DNA from: Strix aluco
Taxonomy: Eukaryota > Chordata > Aves > Strigiformes > Strigidae
NCBI RefSeq assembly: GCF_031877795.1
Contig: NC_133935.1
Location: 51,341,330-51,405,329 of the forward strand
Direction of reading: 5' to 3'
DNA length: 64,000 nucleotides
Numbering within the stretch: position 1 is the first letter of the stretch; the number at the start of each line of letters is the position of its first letter. Positions 1 to 13,130 of this stretch are shown piece after piece. Both the position numbers and the translations under genes were made by a program. Under the pieces are notes generated by a model. It was not told where the DNA came from. It did not search any database and saw only the letters and a program-made list of their open reading frames with translations.

Positions 1-834
1 GGCCTGAGAGAAACAAACCTGTGAGAAACAAGGACTGAGAAAAACATCCTGAGAAAGAGATAAAGGATAGGGGGGGAGTGGAGGCCCTCTGAGCTAATGA
101 ATGTCTCAAACACTCACAAGTAACAAAACTATAGTCATGGGGTGCATACTGTGGAGGTTGAAGCTGATAAGGCTGCCTGAATAGCACAGGATGCAGCTGG
201 AGGGGGGAGCCCTGCAGAGACACAAGTGTTCTGCTGTGGTGCATCTTGTAAAGTTTCAAGGGCCATCTGTCTGGCGGATGACCTTTGCTTCATTATCCAC
301 AAAATGTATATTAAAGTTGTCACCCCTGCATATGCTAATGAAGATTAACAAGTTCATGTTAATTACATCATCCCATGAAGCACCTTACCTCTCCCCATAC
401 ATGGGATACATAGGTATGTGGGTCGACCTAGGGTACAGACACAAGGGAAGTGTGTATAAATTGAAGGGAGCAAGTGGTGAAATATAGAAAGAAAAAAGAA
501 GATGTGAAGAAGTGAGGAAGACAGATGCATCCCTGACGAACTTGGATGGGACCAACTCAGGAACCCGGACCAGTGATCTCTATTTCTCTGTTCTCTCTCT
601 CTATCTCTCTTCTTTTCTTTTTCCCCTTTTCCCTCAATACTATTAAGTAATGCAAGGCATACTGTATCGCTTGGCATAACTTGTTATATATATATATAAC
701 TTGTTATATATTTATATAACTTGTATATATTTATTTATCATGTATTCAGTTAGTATATTGTGGGAAATTAATAAATGTCTGTCCATGGACTTTGACACTT
801 GTCTCACCGTTGTCCACTCTGTTGGGGACTTACA
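1..834 (+). mobile_element. LTR-like element, probably an endogenous retrovirus LTR
   Basis: LTR-like order on the + strand: a TATA-like TGTATAAATT (about 453-462), a long pyrimidine-rich tract (about 575-632), an AT-rich tandem block (680-740), an AATAAA signal at about 770 and a short U5-like stretch. TGTGAG at 20 and CTTACA ending at 834 could be the imperfect inverted ends. No target duplication was found for those ends, so the 5' boundary may lie outside the window. No retroviral reading frame is present. Confidence 0.42.
680..738. repeat. AT-rich tandem repeat (ATAACTTGTTATATAT type)
   Basis: The motif TAACTTGTTATATAT and its variants occur about three times in tandem, with internal TA runs and local dyad symmetry. 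It lies inside the LTR-like element, just upstream of its AATAAA. Confidence 0.7.
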
Positions 835-877
835 AGTCTAAGTCACTTGTTTCCTTCATCTGAGCCAGACATGACAG

Positions 878-1141
878 GCTGCAAGTGCACATTGCTGTCT
901 TATAGTCAGTTTTACATCCACTAACACCCCCAAGTGCTCCTCCACAGGGCTGTTCTCAATTCACTCATTGTCCAGCCTGTATTTGTGCTTGGGATTGCCC
1001 CAACCCATGTGCAGGACCTTGCACTCGGTCTTGTTGAACCTCATGAGGTTTGCATGAGCCCACACCTCATGCCTGTCAAGGTCCCTCTGGACGGCATCCC
1101 TTCCCTCCAGCGTGTCGACTGCACCACACAGCTTGTCTCAG
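878..1141 (-). mobile_element. CR1 LINE fragment (ORF2, reverse transcriptase C-terminal part)
   Basis: The complement reads through the familiar CR1 ORF2 segment encoding [14 protein letters not shown], then [20 protein letters not shown], followed by a stop (NE*IENS) and VLVDVKL. It is a piece of the reverse transcriptase/thumb region, with substitutions and at least one stop. Both ends are truncated. It abuts an oppositely oriented CR1-like relic at about 1141. Confidence 0.85.
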
Positions 1142-1915
1142 ATATTTACAGTGATCTGGAGAAAAGTGTAAGTAGTGAAGTGGCAAAAGCCTCTGAAGAT
1201 ATTATACAGGACAACCATTACATAGAGATGGGCTAAATGTGAGGAATTCCAGAAGAACATTGTTAGATTGAATGACTTAGTGATAAAAAGACAGATGAAA
1301 TTCAGTATAGATGCACACAGAAAAAAAATCATGAATTCACATACATGGTGTAGGGTGAAACAAGTCTTTGGCCTCACGGTGATCCTAGAAAACTGTTAGC
1401 TTAACTATTAGCTATTAGAACCAGTCAAAAAACGCTTGAATGTTAGGGGTGATTAGAAGAGGAACAGAACAAAACACCTACTCCACTGTAAATTGATGGT
1501 GTGCTTTTATCTGAAATGCTATGTTACGTTTCTGCTCTACCATTTTAAAATGGGTGATACAAATGGAAAAGCAATAGAGATAGGCCACAAGAATGATCAA
1601 AATATGGAATATGTTCTGTAGAAGGAATGACCAAATTGAAAAGAACAATCAGGGGGATGAGATTTTACAGAAGTTTCTGAAATCATGAGTAGCACTGGAG
1701 AAACATTCCTTCAGTGTCTGTTTTAGTATGAAAATGAAAGGCATTGAGAGAAACTAGTCAATGGTAGGTTCAATACAAAACAGAGTCCTGGATTTTGGTT
1801 CTTCCCACACAATCAAGTGACAGACACCTGGCCACCCTAGAAGTTTACAAAGTTCAAATGGCAACTGGACAAAACTCATGGAAGAAGAACCACTGACAGA
1901 CATTAAATATGTTCA
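1141..1915 (+). mobile_element. ancient CR1/L3-like LINE relic
   Basis: Highly decayed plus-strand match to the 3' half of CR1/L3-type ORF2. Traces include a segment like (D)KxQMKFSID near 1285-1310, a stretch like EIGHKNDQNMEY (1575-1612) where young elements read a variant of ERVQRRATKMI, ...RIRGMRFYRSF.NHE near 1640-1685, and a final region like QVQMATGQNSWKKNH.QT near 1850-1905. Frames are broken by many stops. The assignment rests on the order of these weak matches. Confidence 0.5.
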
Positions 1916-3221
1916 TCCCCTCTGGGTCAGCAAGTCCTTGTTCTTCAAACTGTTGGAGGGTGGGAAAATGTTCTCTGATGAATCAGCAGAGGCCTTTTGG
2001 ACATCCAGTGTAGGGGAGATTGATCTGGAATGAAAACGAGAAGATATCTATCTCTATCTTTGCACAGAATAATCACACATTTAAAAAAAAAAAAAAAAAA
2101 AGGAAAACAGAGCAAGCTGCCACAAATCATCTCCTTTAACTAGAATAACTTCTCTTTCTGAGCTTGTGTGAAAGATATGGTACTTCAGTCATGGTAGCAG
2201 TCTATTTTTTCTAGCACAATAGAGGTCTCCACAAGTGCCATGAAGAGGAATTAAAAAAAAAATCACTTAGAATTTTAATATTGTGAAAAGGAAGAGCAGA
2301 ATTGTGGAGACTGATGGATGTTCTGAACATCATGTATTTGCAGAGCAACGTGTTATTTTATATAGTTTCTGTTTAAGGTGCTTGCAAGCTTTGCTTAAAA
2401 TTCTTTGAGGTCTGAGTCACATGTAATGGAAATGACAAATAGTTACTGGGGAAAAGATCATTACAGAATGTGTTTCTAGCCAAACGCTACCCAGCCTCAT
2501 AAGTAGTGAAGGGAACCTGAAAACAGGAGCAAATGCCAGCAAACCTGAAAGACAAGAGTCCATCTCTCTGTTGCTAAACTACTATTAGAAAATCTCTTGT
2601 CATTATTGGAGTTGGGACTTTCAGACTTCTGGAAAAAAGCCTAATATTAGGTATGGTAATTAATGGTTCTTCCAACCTTCATGTGTGTACTGCTCCTGTG
2701 TCTAAGCTGAGGAGAAGAGGTGAGAAAACTTGTGACATGTTCATTGTAAGTAAAGAGAAATTGCAACTGGCCTGCCCAACATAGCAGCAGCAAATGAAAG
2801 AATTTCTCTTTCTTTTTGACCCAGAGCATACATAAGCATGCTCCTTTCTATCTGGCACAGTACTGCAGCTGCACACAATCCTCACAAGAAGTATTGGCAA
2901 TAAGGAAACAATGATGTTGTGTTGTCTATAATACTCAGGGTTTTTTCAGTCAGTACAAGCAACTGGAGAAAAAATTAGCGAGATAAATGGATAGACCAAG
3001 GCAGGAGGCTAAGCTATTTTAGCCTATTTTTATAATATGCCTTATAATCTGTGCAGATGGTTACCTTGGACTCATAGACTGTTGATCTGCATGAACTCCT
3101 GTTGTGCTTTCATACAGGAGAGAGGAAGTGATATGTGGGTAGACTTGGCATGACATTTGAACCCACCATCCTTCTAAATGAGCTGCATGTGTTAGCACTT
3201 ATACAAATGAATCAGAAGCCT
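1916..3221. other. intergenic sequence, nothing recognised
   Basis: AT-rich DNA with an A18-19 run near 2083-2101 and an A9-10 run near 2252. No exon-like conserved peptide or recognised repeat was seen. Confidence 0.5.
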
Positions 3222-3470
3222 TTAGTTTGAAAAAGACCTTCTGAGATCATCTGGTCCAACCCACCTGGTCAAGCAGGGTCACCTAGAGCGGGTTGCTCAG
3301 GACCATGTCTAGTCAGGTTTTTGAACCTCTTCAAGGATGGCAACTCCACAGCCTCTCTGGGTAACCTGTTTGACCACACTCACAGTAAAAAGAGTTTTCT
3401 TGTGTACAGAACAACCCCCAGATTGCAGCTCGTGGTGCCATGTCACGGGTTTCTCTGTGTTTTGTGTGTG
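3222..3470 (-). mobile_element. CR1 LINE 3' end fragment
   Basis: The plus strand shows the reverse complement of a CR1 3' end: GACCTTCTGAGATCATCTGG then TCCAACCCACC, a segment like CAGGGTCACCTAGAGC, GGTTGCTCAGGACCATGTC, and GGATGGCAACTCCACAGCC with TCTCTGGGTAACCTG. The part after about 3425 is less similar. No intact frame remains. Confidence 0.85.
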
Positions 3471-6400
3471 TTTTGCTGCAGTGCATATGTTTTGTATTCA
3501 GTTGTGCAGGTGTTTCAAATAAAAACACTTATGACTGAGCTATATTTAGCTTTTGCATGCTTCCTCCTGCAATAAGTCAGCAGGTGACTGCTCTGCTGGC
3601 AGACAGCACAGGGAGCAGGTGGTCTGGAGAAAAGGCTCTCAAAGTTTTTATGCCAAGTACATAGCTTACCACCTCATTTCCAAACTTTTCTTGAATCATT
3701 AATTTGTCTTAAGATTTATATATATATATATGATATTCTCAGTAGTAAGTTCCTTTCCCCCACAAAAATTTCAAGTTAGTAAATCATGCTTGGTTTTGGT
3801 TTCCTTCCCTGCTGAAAATAATGTACAGAAAAGTGACAGCTGTATGAGAAGTGAGTAGTGATATAAACACTTATTCTGCTTGTTTAGTTTCCTCATGTTG
3901 ATAACAGAAGATCATGTGTGTAATTGCACCCACAGCGAAGTCAAGGCAGTACTACCTGGCATAATAGTATAACTTCTTGCTTAGGCTCACATTGTGTCAT
4001 ATGTTTCCTATTTTGCCGTGAGTGTAGAAATCTGCTGTAATTTGTGGTATGTTGTGCACATTCACATTGATAGAAAAGTGCTGTCTTGTGAACTTGGCAT
4101 TTTAAATGACTCTGTAACATACACACAGCTTGAGAAATTCAGCTGTGATGTACTGGTTTTGTTTCTGCCGCTGTCAGCTCAGTACAGGCAGGTATCTGGG
4201 CAGGTCCGTTTCTCGGAAATGCCAGGTCAAATTCAAGCAGGAAAGTCTCTCAGAAGTAAGAGATAATAGTTTCTTCTAATGATCGGGTCTCATAATTTTC
4301 TCAACCACCTTTCTGAACTGCCACATCAGAACCATCAACCTTGGAACAACAACATACTTTTCTCTTGAGTCATTCTATACTGGCAAAAGTTAGAGCATTC
4401 AGCTATACTTTACTTTAGACACAAAAATTGTCCTTCATGCCAGAAGTGTGGTATCAAATTTACCATTTGCAATGAAAGTGTTGAGAAAATACATTGTCCT
4501 CTGGTTTGAAGGTCATGTGGAAGCAAAGTGGGTTTAGTGCCTCATTTATCTCTCAGAAGCTGCAAGTACCCTGTCCTCATATATTCTGATGCAAATATGC
4601 AGGGTTTGAAAGGATGGTGCAGGTTTACTGAAGGGTATGAGATCTTTGCTTGTTTGTGGTGTCATGAAGTGGAAAGGGTACCTAAAATCCAAACAGGCTT
4701 CCTACATATGTGAAAGGAAACTAGAAATACTGCAAGGCAGCAGTATAATACGCATGCCCAGGGTGTTCTACTTTTTTCTCTTGATATCTGGATGAACAAG
4801 CAGAACCTTCAGTTCTAACAGGTGCCAATAATGAACACAGTGTGAACTGAATATTTTAACAAAATCCTGGATGAATGAGGACAGGAATGGTCCAGCATTT
4901 CTAGAGTTTCTTTTAAAGCTTGACAAACTTTCTTTTATCATCTTTGCTCACACAGAGAAACTTCAGTGCACGATCCCCTGAAAGCAGATGAAGAGATGTG
5001 TGAGGGGGAAGGGGAAAACACAGTCCCTTTCACTGGACTAGGTTGGTTCTGGAGCTACAGGTGACTACTCTACATGTGAAGCCTTGATTTCACCAAAGGA
5101 AATAAGTAAGAGTGTGAGAGGCATGAGCAAGAGCTGAACCCTTGACTCTAATGAAATCAACTGAAAAGATTTCTTCCATGCCAGCCCTGATGGCAAATGG
5201 GTAACGCATTTGCTGAACCCTTGGCTAGCCACAGGCAGAGCCCCAGGTGACATGAAGGAGTATCATTGCATCCAGGTCCCAACTGTTTCTGCAAGACAGG
5301 TGTTAGGAGCATTTGAAAGAACATGGGGGTTTATGCTCCTTTTAGTCTCCTCGTTGCCCTTCCACCCCATGAGCAGCTTCTCTGAGAGATGTCCTCGTGC
5401 TGTACACTGTCTGGGGAGAAGCATCACCCAGGTCTTCCCCCTCAGCACAGCACAGCGACTTCCTGCCTTTGGAGGGGCTCCTGGAGGTGCAAAAATCTCC
5501 ACCTTCAGGTGCATAGGAGTCCTGATGTTTTGTGAGATGCTGTTTACTGAGACCTCCTGCAGATTCTCTGTGCTCTGTGATTTAAACATGTCTTGTGCCT
5601 AAAATTTGAAGTTGGGACATTTATTTTCCTGGCAATGGTGCTACTCACAGCTTAAGTCCTGTTTTTCATTTTCATACAAGTATGAGAGCCAGCCCTTTGC
5701 ATGCTATCTCCAAATACACAAGTTGTGGATTTAAGCTTCTGTTTATCCTTTGTTTCCAGGGTCCCAGCAAACAGTTCAGGAAAATTGTTATTACTATCTG
5801 ACAGCAGAAGAATAGGCAGAAGAGGGGAATGGGTGATTTAGACAGGAGCTATAGGCCAAGGAAATACAGGGAGGGAGACCTTCATTTACTAAGAAAACTG
5901 AAGATTTTATGGTGGTGGAGGAGAAACAAGGAAGAATATTTTAGTGGAGGAAAATGTAAGAATTTTAATGTGTGAAACAATCTGCATTTCAGTAACAAAC
6001 CACTATGTTTCTGGTATTATTAATATCCAATTTTACTTAAAATCTTGTAAGTCATGCATGTAAGTGTTAATAGTGTAGAAACTGCAAGTACATCTCAGAC
6101 CCCAGGAACCTGGATTGTGGGTGCTCATGCAGAACTGGAAGATGACCAGGAATATTTATAAGGGAATTAAAATATTACTTAGTGCTTGTCTGCAAAGTTG
6201 TTTGGATAATGGATGGATCTGCCTCCCATTACTGTGGCAGTTATCAATCTTTATAACAAAGCATTTAGGTGTCAGTGAATCTCCTGCAATTGACTGAAAG
6301 AAGAAATCTGTCTAAGGATTTAGGACATGGCAAGCATTGACTTTGCTGTATTTATTGATGTTGAAAGGAGTTTCTACACAGAAGGGGTATATTTGACCTT

Positions 6401-9400
6401 AGCTCTTACCTAGAGCACTGACAAATACTTGTTTTATTCCACAGTGCAGGAGGATAACATTAATTTTAATTTAAATAGCACTGGCTTGAAGTATTTTGGC
6501 TTACTTTAATGCTAACTGAGAAGCTATCATAATCCTACTTGAACAGCAAAGGAAGGAGATGAAATGTCCTGTTCTTGGCATAAGTATTTCCCCTCTGATC
6601 CAGCAGAGTTGCTCCCTGTGAGCCGAGTCCTGCACAGATTTCCATGATCAATGTTTCAAGCAGAAGAGACAAGAACTTGAAAGAAAGTGTGTGGACAATG
6701 TTGTATGCCTGTGCATTTGACCTTCACCTGCCATTCACAAAATATCTCTTTTTTTTCCCCCCTCTTCTTCCTTGCTTTTCATAGGATCTGAAAGGGTGAT
6801 CTGGAGAAAGGCAATGCTTTCTGCTGCAATTGCTGCTATAGTAGTACAACACTCTATGTACATACATTGCTGTCACTTTCTCTCCAAGCTGTACACTGAC
6901 ACAAATGGGATACAGAGCAGAGCTCACAGTCACTAAGCTATTTTAACCCCTTTGCAACTCCTGAAGAAGGGACAAAGGTGATGAGAAGTTCAAGGCAACG
7001 CTTTTTCATAGGTGATGACGGAAGTTGTGAGCCAGCAGATTGAGCTTGGAGGTCCATACACAGGTGGATCAATGCAGGCATCTGCTGAGAGGAGCTAAAA
7101 TCAGCCAGGTGGTGCAGCAGAGGGTAATTCTTTCCCAAATAAACTCAGTTTCCTGCAAGTAACCAGAAGGAGCCTGAAAGTGATTTCTGACCATAGGGGC
7201 CAAGAGGCGAAGCTTAGCCTATGTCTATATACTAAAAATTGCTAACCCCAAATGAAAGTGGCTGCATCCAAACTATGCCTCTACTTGGCAGTGACCCTGG
7301 CAAGAGTCCTAAAAAAATTCTGAGCCCAGGCCACTCACACATTGAAATTGGATCCTGCATCCTGCAGGGTCTCAGTGAGATGGAGATTTGGGCAGCTGGA
7401 CACAGACACTGGGAGACAGATATGCTGTGGTCACTGCTAATGCCCTAACAACCTGGAAGCACCTCATATAGCAGAAGCATCACTAACACCTTCCAGGCCT
7501 TGTCCACATACTCTGGCCTTTCTTTCCTCCCTTGTCTCAGCAACAGTCACCACCAAGAAGTACATGAAGCCACCTGTAGCCACATGAAGTCATCACAACC
7601 CTAGTAAGCGCTGCAACAGAAGCCACAATGTCCTTCATGCCTTACCCTAAGAACAGTGAGGAAACAGATCTGTTTTCTCTCCCTTGGTCTGTATTCCTGA
7701 TGTGTGCAACCTCAACCTCTCCCCACCCTGCTCTGTCCTATTTCTGCTGTGCTTTTGACAGGCAGTTTCTTGCTGCCCACCATGGTTCCTCCTTTCCCAC
7801 CAGACTGTTCCCTTCTAACTCCCCACCTCTTTCCAGCAATTTTTCCCCCCAGCTATTTGCTCTCTTCCTGCACTTTCCTTTGAGCTCTGCACTGCTGAAA
7901 TCCCTGCACCGCACGTCCTGATTACTATTGTGGCCACCTCTGCAGCTTGTCCTACCTCAAAGACTCTGCCACAGCAATCAACAATTTTGTATGCCCTCTG
8001 CACGGAAGTTTCAGTTGAGGGAAAGGGATGAGAGGGAAGGGCAGCAAACCAAGAACAGAGTAGTCCAGACTCACTTCATCAAAAAAAAAAAGAGGGTAGG
8101 GACCTACCTTGATCCGTCGGTCCCTCTCCCTTGTTGGGACAAGGCATGCGAGGGCAGTAGTGCTGGCCTGCCTGCTGGTAGGAGGGTTCAACTGTCTGGT
8201 GCTGTGGGGACATGCTTCCTCTGAGAGGTGGAAATGGTCAAGCAGGAGAGGACATCCAAAGTGCTCCCTGAGAAGTTCCTGCCCCTCTCCCCTTTCCCAG
8301 CTATGATCCCTGTCTTGCTGAGGGCTGCCATGCGGGCAGCCCCACAAGCCTCAGACACAGCCCAGTTTGCTCTGCTCAGGACAAGTATGCCTGGAGGATG
8401 GGGCGTGGGGCTGTCATTTTCTTGCCCTCTGCCATGTCTCACCAGGAAAGCCTCTACCTGATTAGGTTATGGCTTTCCACAAGGTCCCTTTTTTAGAGGG
8501 CTCTTGTAAGGAGATGTATCAGAGGAGACATGTCATTCCAAGAGAGTGTCTGGAGGCATAGAAGACAGCATGCAGAACCTTTATTTATTTTTAATATCCC
8601 AAGGTAAAAGGGGGCTAAAATGTCCCAGTGGAAATAGAGTGGTTCAGGGAAACCCACTTCTGAGCCTTGTCTTCCCTGGACCCTGAGCCTGCCACATCAC
8701 CCACAGGGAACCACATCTTGCTCCAAGATGATGGATCATGTGCAGACATTCCCTCCTTGGTATGCCAGGGCATCAGAAGCTCCACAAAGCCCAGATAAAG
8801 CTGACTGACCCTGAGTAGCATTGGAAGGTGGCTGGGGCTTCAAAGATACCCAGCCCCAACTGGAGAAGAGATGCTAAGTAATCTCCTGCCTTTGTGGTAA
8901 CCCTGAGCAAAGTAGGTATGCCTGATGGGTTCAGTCTTGTTTGGGAGATCAATGCACCCACCTGTGTTTGTTCCCTCTGTGCAGTGGGGACAGCTTCTTG
9001 GTGGCATATCTGGTCATTGTTCAAAATACTCTTCAGCAGCTCTTACTTCATCCGCTGTAGTTGCTGTGAGAGACTTTGTAAAGCTGCAGTGCAGCTCCTG
9101 CCAGCAGGACCCCTATCACACGGCTCTCAGGGCATGTTTAGTGTTATTTGCCTTCCTCTTACGCCTTTTTCTCTTTGTCTTCTGAGGTAGTGGTAGGATA
9201 TAGTTACTAATTAGGCAATTCAGCAGTTAGGCAATAAGAAGAGAAGTTAGGGCAGTTTTTAGGTAGAAAAATTATCTCCACTGATTCAGTGAAGTTAGTT
9301 GCTGCTATTTCAATCTTTTTGCTTGATAAATATTGTCCATGTTCTATGACAATCAGTGGAAAATTATATGTATCAAAATTATTCAACAAAAGGGGATGTT

Positions 9401-12400
9401 AATTTTCAGTCATGTTTTTTGTTAATGTTAAGTTTTTCACAGGAAAATGAAAACTTTGAGGGGTTTAGGTTAAAGGAATTTCCACAAAATCATGAAAAAT
9501 TAGAGGTGAACATTTCCTTAATATACTCTCAACAAACAAAAGCAAATGGACAAAAACCCAAGTCAGCCAAACTTTCTGACAGAAAACTTTCAGCTACCTC
9601 TGGTGGTTGTCTGTACAAGAGGCCACATTGGTAGGCAAAGGTAATATAATTTATTAAATCAACTGATATAAATCATTAGTAATGACATCACCTACAAATC
9701 TTGCCTCTCCTCTGTCCTTTGACCATTACAGCTACAAAACATAGCTATGGGCAATGTCTTCTATTTGTGTTTGATCTTCCCTCATTTCCCCTATTCTCTT
9801 TGTCTCCCTCTTGCCTGTTTCTTGTCTCCTCTTCTGTCACTCCTGCATTTCCTTTGCCACAGCACTGTTCATTCCCGCCCTAAAATGTATTTCACCAGCT
9901 TGTTATTCCTTATTAAAATAATCAAGAGTGAAATACTTGCATATGGCCCCTTAATGTCATAAATGGGCTTCAGATTTGGAGTCTTTAAACAGAAATTATC
10001 TTCTCTCAAATCCACTGTTATGTACTGTCTCCAGACTCAGTTTATTAGGTAACTCCTGTGCCTGAATAGAATATATTTTCATACATACAAAACCTATGAA
10101 CTTTTTATTTGTAAATCAAAGCTTGAATTCTGCAAACTACATTGCAAGCAGGACAGATTTCACTTGCTTATATAAGTGACATTTGAATTAATGTATTAGG
10201 CACAAGAAAGGAATTAGGACATTATATTTCTAAATTTGGTTCCACCACCAAAATGCTAGGCATGTGTCATTCTGTCAAATGGTTCACATCTCTAGAAGTG
10301 CATTTCATCTCTACAATGCTCCTTATCTACTGCATGGAGTCAGTTTAAAAAATAAAGAGTATTTATGTAGGGGTTGGTTATAAGAGTTCCTAACTCGGGA
10401 AAGCCTCTCTGTTGTACAGGAGCATTTAGACACCTGTCTCACTGCCTTCTTGAATCAGGGCACAAATGATAAACAACAGATAACAATTCAAAATCTTGTT
10501 CTATTCTGCATATTCTTCCACAAAATGCAAGTACATGGGGAGGCTGCTCCTGTGGCATCTGCAATGCACATACAAATTGGTCCAAGTCCTTTTATGTTTT
10601 TTTACAAACCCAGAAAGACAGACAATCTATGCAAGAGAAGCAAAGAGAAAATGCTGCATGCATTTTTTTTTTTTGAATGTCTGTACACATTTATTAATTT
10701 TGTTTGAGGAAATTAATTTTGTCAAGAGTTCTCATACAAAACATTTGGGTGTGGTCACTATATCACAAGAAAATCTGCAATGTTCCTTAGCAAATATTAG
10801 ATAGCACATACATAGGACAGCTCAGTCTGCCTAGCTTTGTATTTTGTGCAGTCACCTATTGTTCAAATGCTCACTGTGTATCCATAGATCCCAATGCACT
10901 TACAAAAAATTCATTTCACATTCTAGGAAGTGAAACAAAACCATCAAGACTAACTTATATTAAAACGCATTCTGTTTCTTCCTATTGCCCTGCGTACCTG
11001 CTTGTTTCACTGCAATGTGCAATATGCACGACAGTTCCTTGGAGATTGTCTTGTCATTTGGTTCCAGAAAGTCTAAAGACATCTGTATGGTCCAACATAA
11101 TTTTTATCTATGTTTATTCTTACTACAGAAGAAATAGCCTCATTCTGCAGATAAAGCAAATTGTTTCAGAAAAATGCTTTTGCTACTAAGCGAACCCGGT
11201 AACGGACACCTACAAGAGATTTTTCCTCTTCATGCGGAGCAATAAGGCAATGTTTTTGCATGATGCACTTCAAAACCAAACTTCTTGAATATTGATGAAT
11301 GGAACTGCATAAAAGAAAAATGCATAATAATGCTGTGAAGGACTGTATTGCTTAATTAATCTACAAGCCAATACTAATTTGGCTGTCATCTTCAAAGAAT
11401 ATCTACAGTACAATCAAATAAGCTAAAATTGATGAGGACTAAACCAGTCCTTACTGCACATTCTGAATTTATCTGGAGTTCTTCTCTGCTGATTTCAATA
11501 GGAATTGTATTAAGGCTGCCAAGCAGGTGGGGATGTGTTAATGCAGTGCAGAGTAATTCTATTCAAAGCACATGCAGCAGCAACATCCAGAGAAGCAAGA
11601 AAGAGAGACCAAAACTTAATAACCTCTCTGAATGCCTATTCAGGCACATGTCTGTCACTTTGCTAGTTATAACTAGTGTTATACAGTGTTGTAACTTTGC
11701 TAGCTATAACTAGCATCTATGGAACTGTGTAAAGCAGTCACTCCAAATGAGATGGTCAAAGAGTTTATTCAGCAAATTAATAGTTGCTAAGAGTTTCTGC
11801 TGAGGTTAGTTCATGTCAACTTTCAAAATATAATTTTGTTAATGGCCATTGCTATTCATGCTTAAATTAAAGTGACATCTTTTACATCATACTGCAGTTA
11901 TTAAAGGGAATTCTTTAACCTAGTTGCTGTACTGTGTTTTGTCAAAATCATCTGGGATGTTGCAGTCTAACTCATACATCTGAGCTGAAGAAATGGTGCC
12001 AGCTAAGGCTTGAATAAATAAGCTCATCTTGATCCTCCGTAGTTGTGCTCTCTTCTTTTCCTGCCTTCCTTGTAGAAACAGGCTGAGGAAAGTGGAGAAA
12101 ATTTAAGGAAGAATCACTTTTTTAGCTCTGGAGTTTCTATACCTTTTCTTCTCACAGTAGTTTGGGAATTGAAAGCTTATATTGATCTTATAGTTTGGTT
12201 TGATTTCAAAAAGTCCCTTTTTGTCCTCTTCTTTCAGTAGTTCAGTACCTCCATGGGAAGCTCATGAATATGCGGTTTGTTACTATATATTCACCAGACT
12301 TGTAATTTTACCTCAAGTTAATGGTTATACTGACTTTATCCTTGCAACAGGAAATTCTGAGGATGCTTTAAGCTTTGCATTTTTCCTATTTCAGTCTTTT

Positions 12401-13095
12401 GCAGTTCTGCTGGAAATTATTAAAACTTAAAATTCTGGTTTAAGTGAGGTCAAACACTTCTAGATTCTTCAGAAAGTATAATAAGTTCAGAATAATCTTC
12501 CATTAGTAATCAAGTTCTCAGAGTTTTAAACTTGAGTAGTTGCTCCAAATTTGTAAAGCCTTTGAAAGTGTGGCTCTGGCTCTCATCATTTTGAGTTTGA
12601 AAAAAAACCTTTGTTCATATAGTCTTTTAAAATCTAAAGACTTTTCTAAAAAGTCTTTCTATTCCCTATCACATTTTCTTGATGTAAGAGACTGATATGA
12701 TTTTAAAAAACAGAAAAAGAGCACAATATGCCTCTTGTATAAGACCAAAAGCAACTTAGGTACAACCTACTATTTGCAGGTTACATTCAATTTGCAAATG
12801 AAGGTCTCTCATATATTTTTATGAAGCCAATGTTCTCTACCGATTTATTTTTCTTAACAAATCATAAAAGAGTATGATACGGAAAGTAACAACAAAATGT
12901 GCCATAAAAGCAACATTTTCAAGTCTGTATATATCAGTGTGTTTTATGGGAAAATGAAATGTTACCTTCCCAATACTTAGCCTGTTCTACTATAATACAA
13001 AGCTAAATTTTTTTAATTAGTTGGAATAAAATAAGCAATCAAAAATCATGTAAATACAAATTATTATAATGTCCAAGCATCAGAATATTTTAGTA
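3471..13095. other. intergenic sequence, no gene recognised
   Basis: About 9.6 kb with only short chance reading frames (up to 130 codons) of unfamiliar composition, on both strands. Small features: a TA dinucleotide run near 3716-3731, an A11 run near 8082-8092, a somewhat GC-richer patch at 7850-8460 without CpG enrichment, and the paired palindromes at 11655-11715 listed separately. Confidence 0.5.
11655..11715. repeat. direct repeat of near-palindromes CTAGTTATAACTAG / CTAGCTATAACTAG
   Basis: ACTTTGCTAGTTATAACTAG occurs at about 11657-11676, and ACTTTGCTAGCTATAACTAG at about 11694-11713. The first contains a perfect 14-bp palindrome; the second differs by one base. The two copies are offset by about 37 bp, so this looks like a local tandem duplication of a dyad. 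Confidence 0.75.
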
Positions 13096-13130
13096 CAGTA
13101 TCATAGAAATGTAGGGCTGGGAGAATGTCA
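13096..13130 (-). mobile_element. possible CR1 3' tail remnant
   Basis: The sequence TATCATAGAAATGTAGGGCT followed by GGGAGAATGTCA resembles the reverse complement of a degenerate CR1 3' end (TCATAGAA..GGGCTGG..GG). It is too short for certainty. Confidence 0.35.

Noticed and set aside
1138..1377. 79-codon minus-strand frame
   Set aside because: It overlaps the decayed CR1/L3-like relic in antisense and has no independent support.
7850..8460. GC-richer patch considered as a second CpG island or gene
   Set aside because: CpG dinucleotides are not enriched, frames are short and no conserved peptide is visible.
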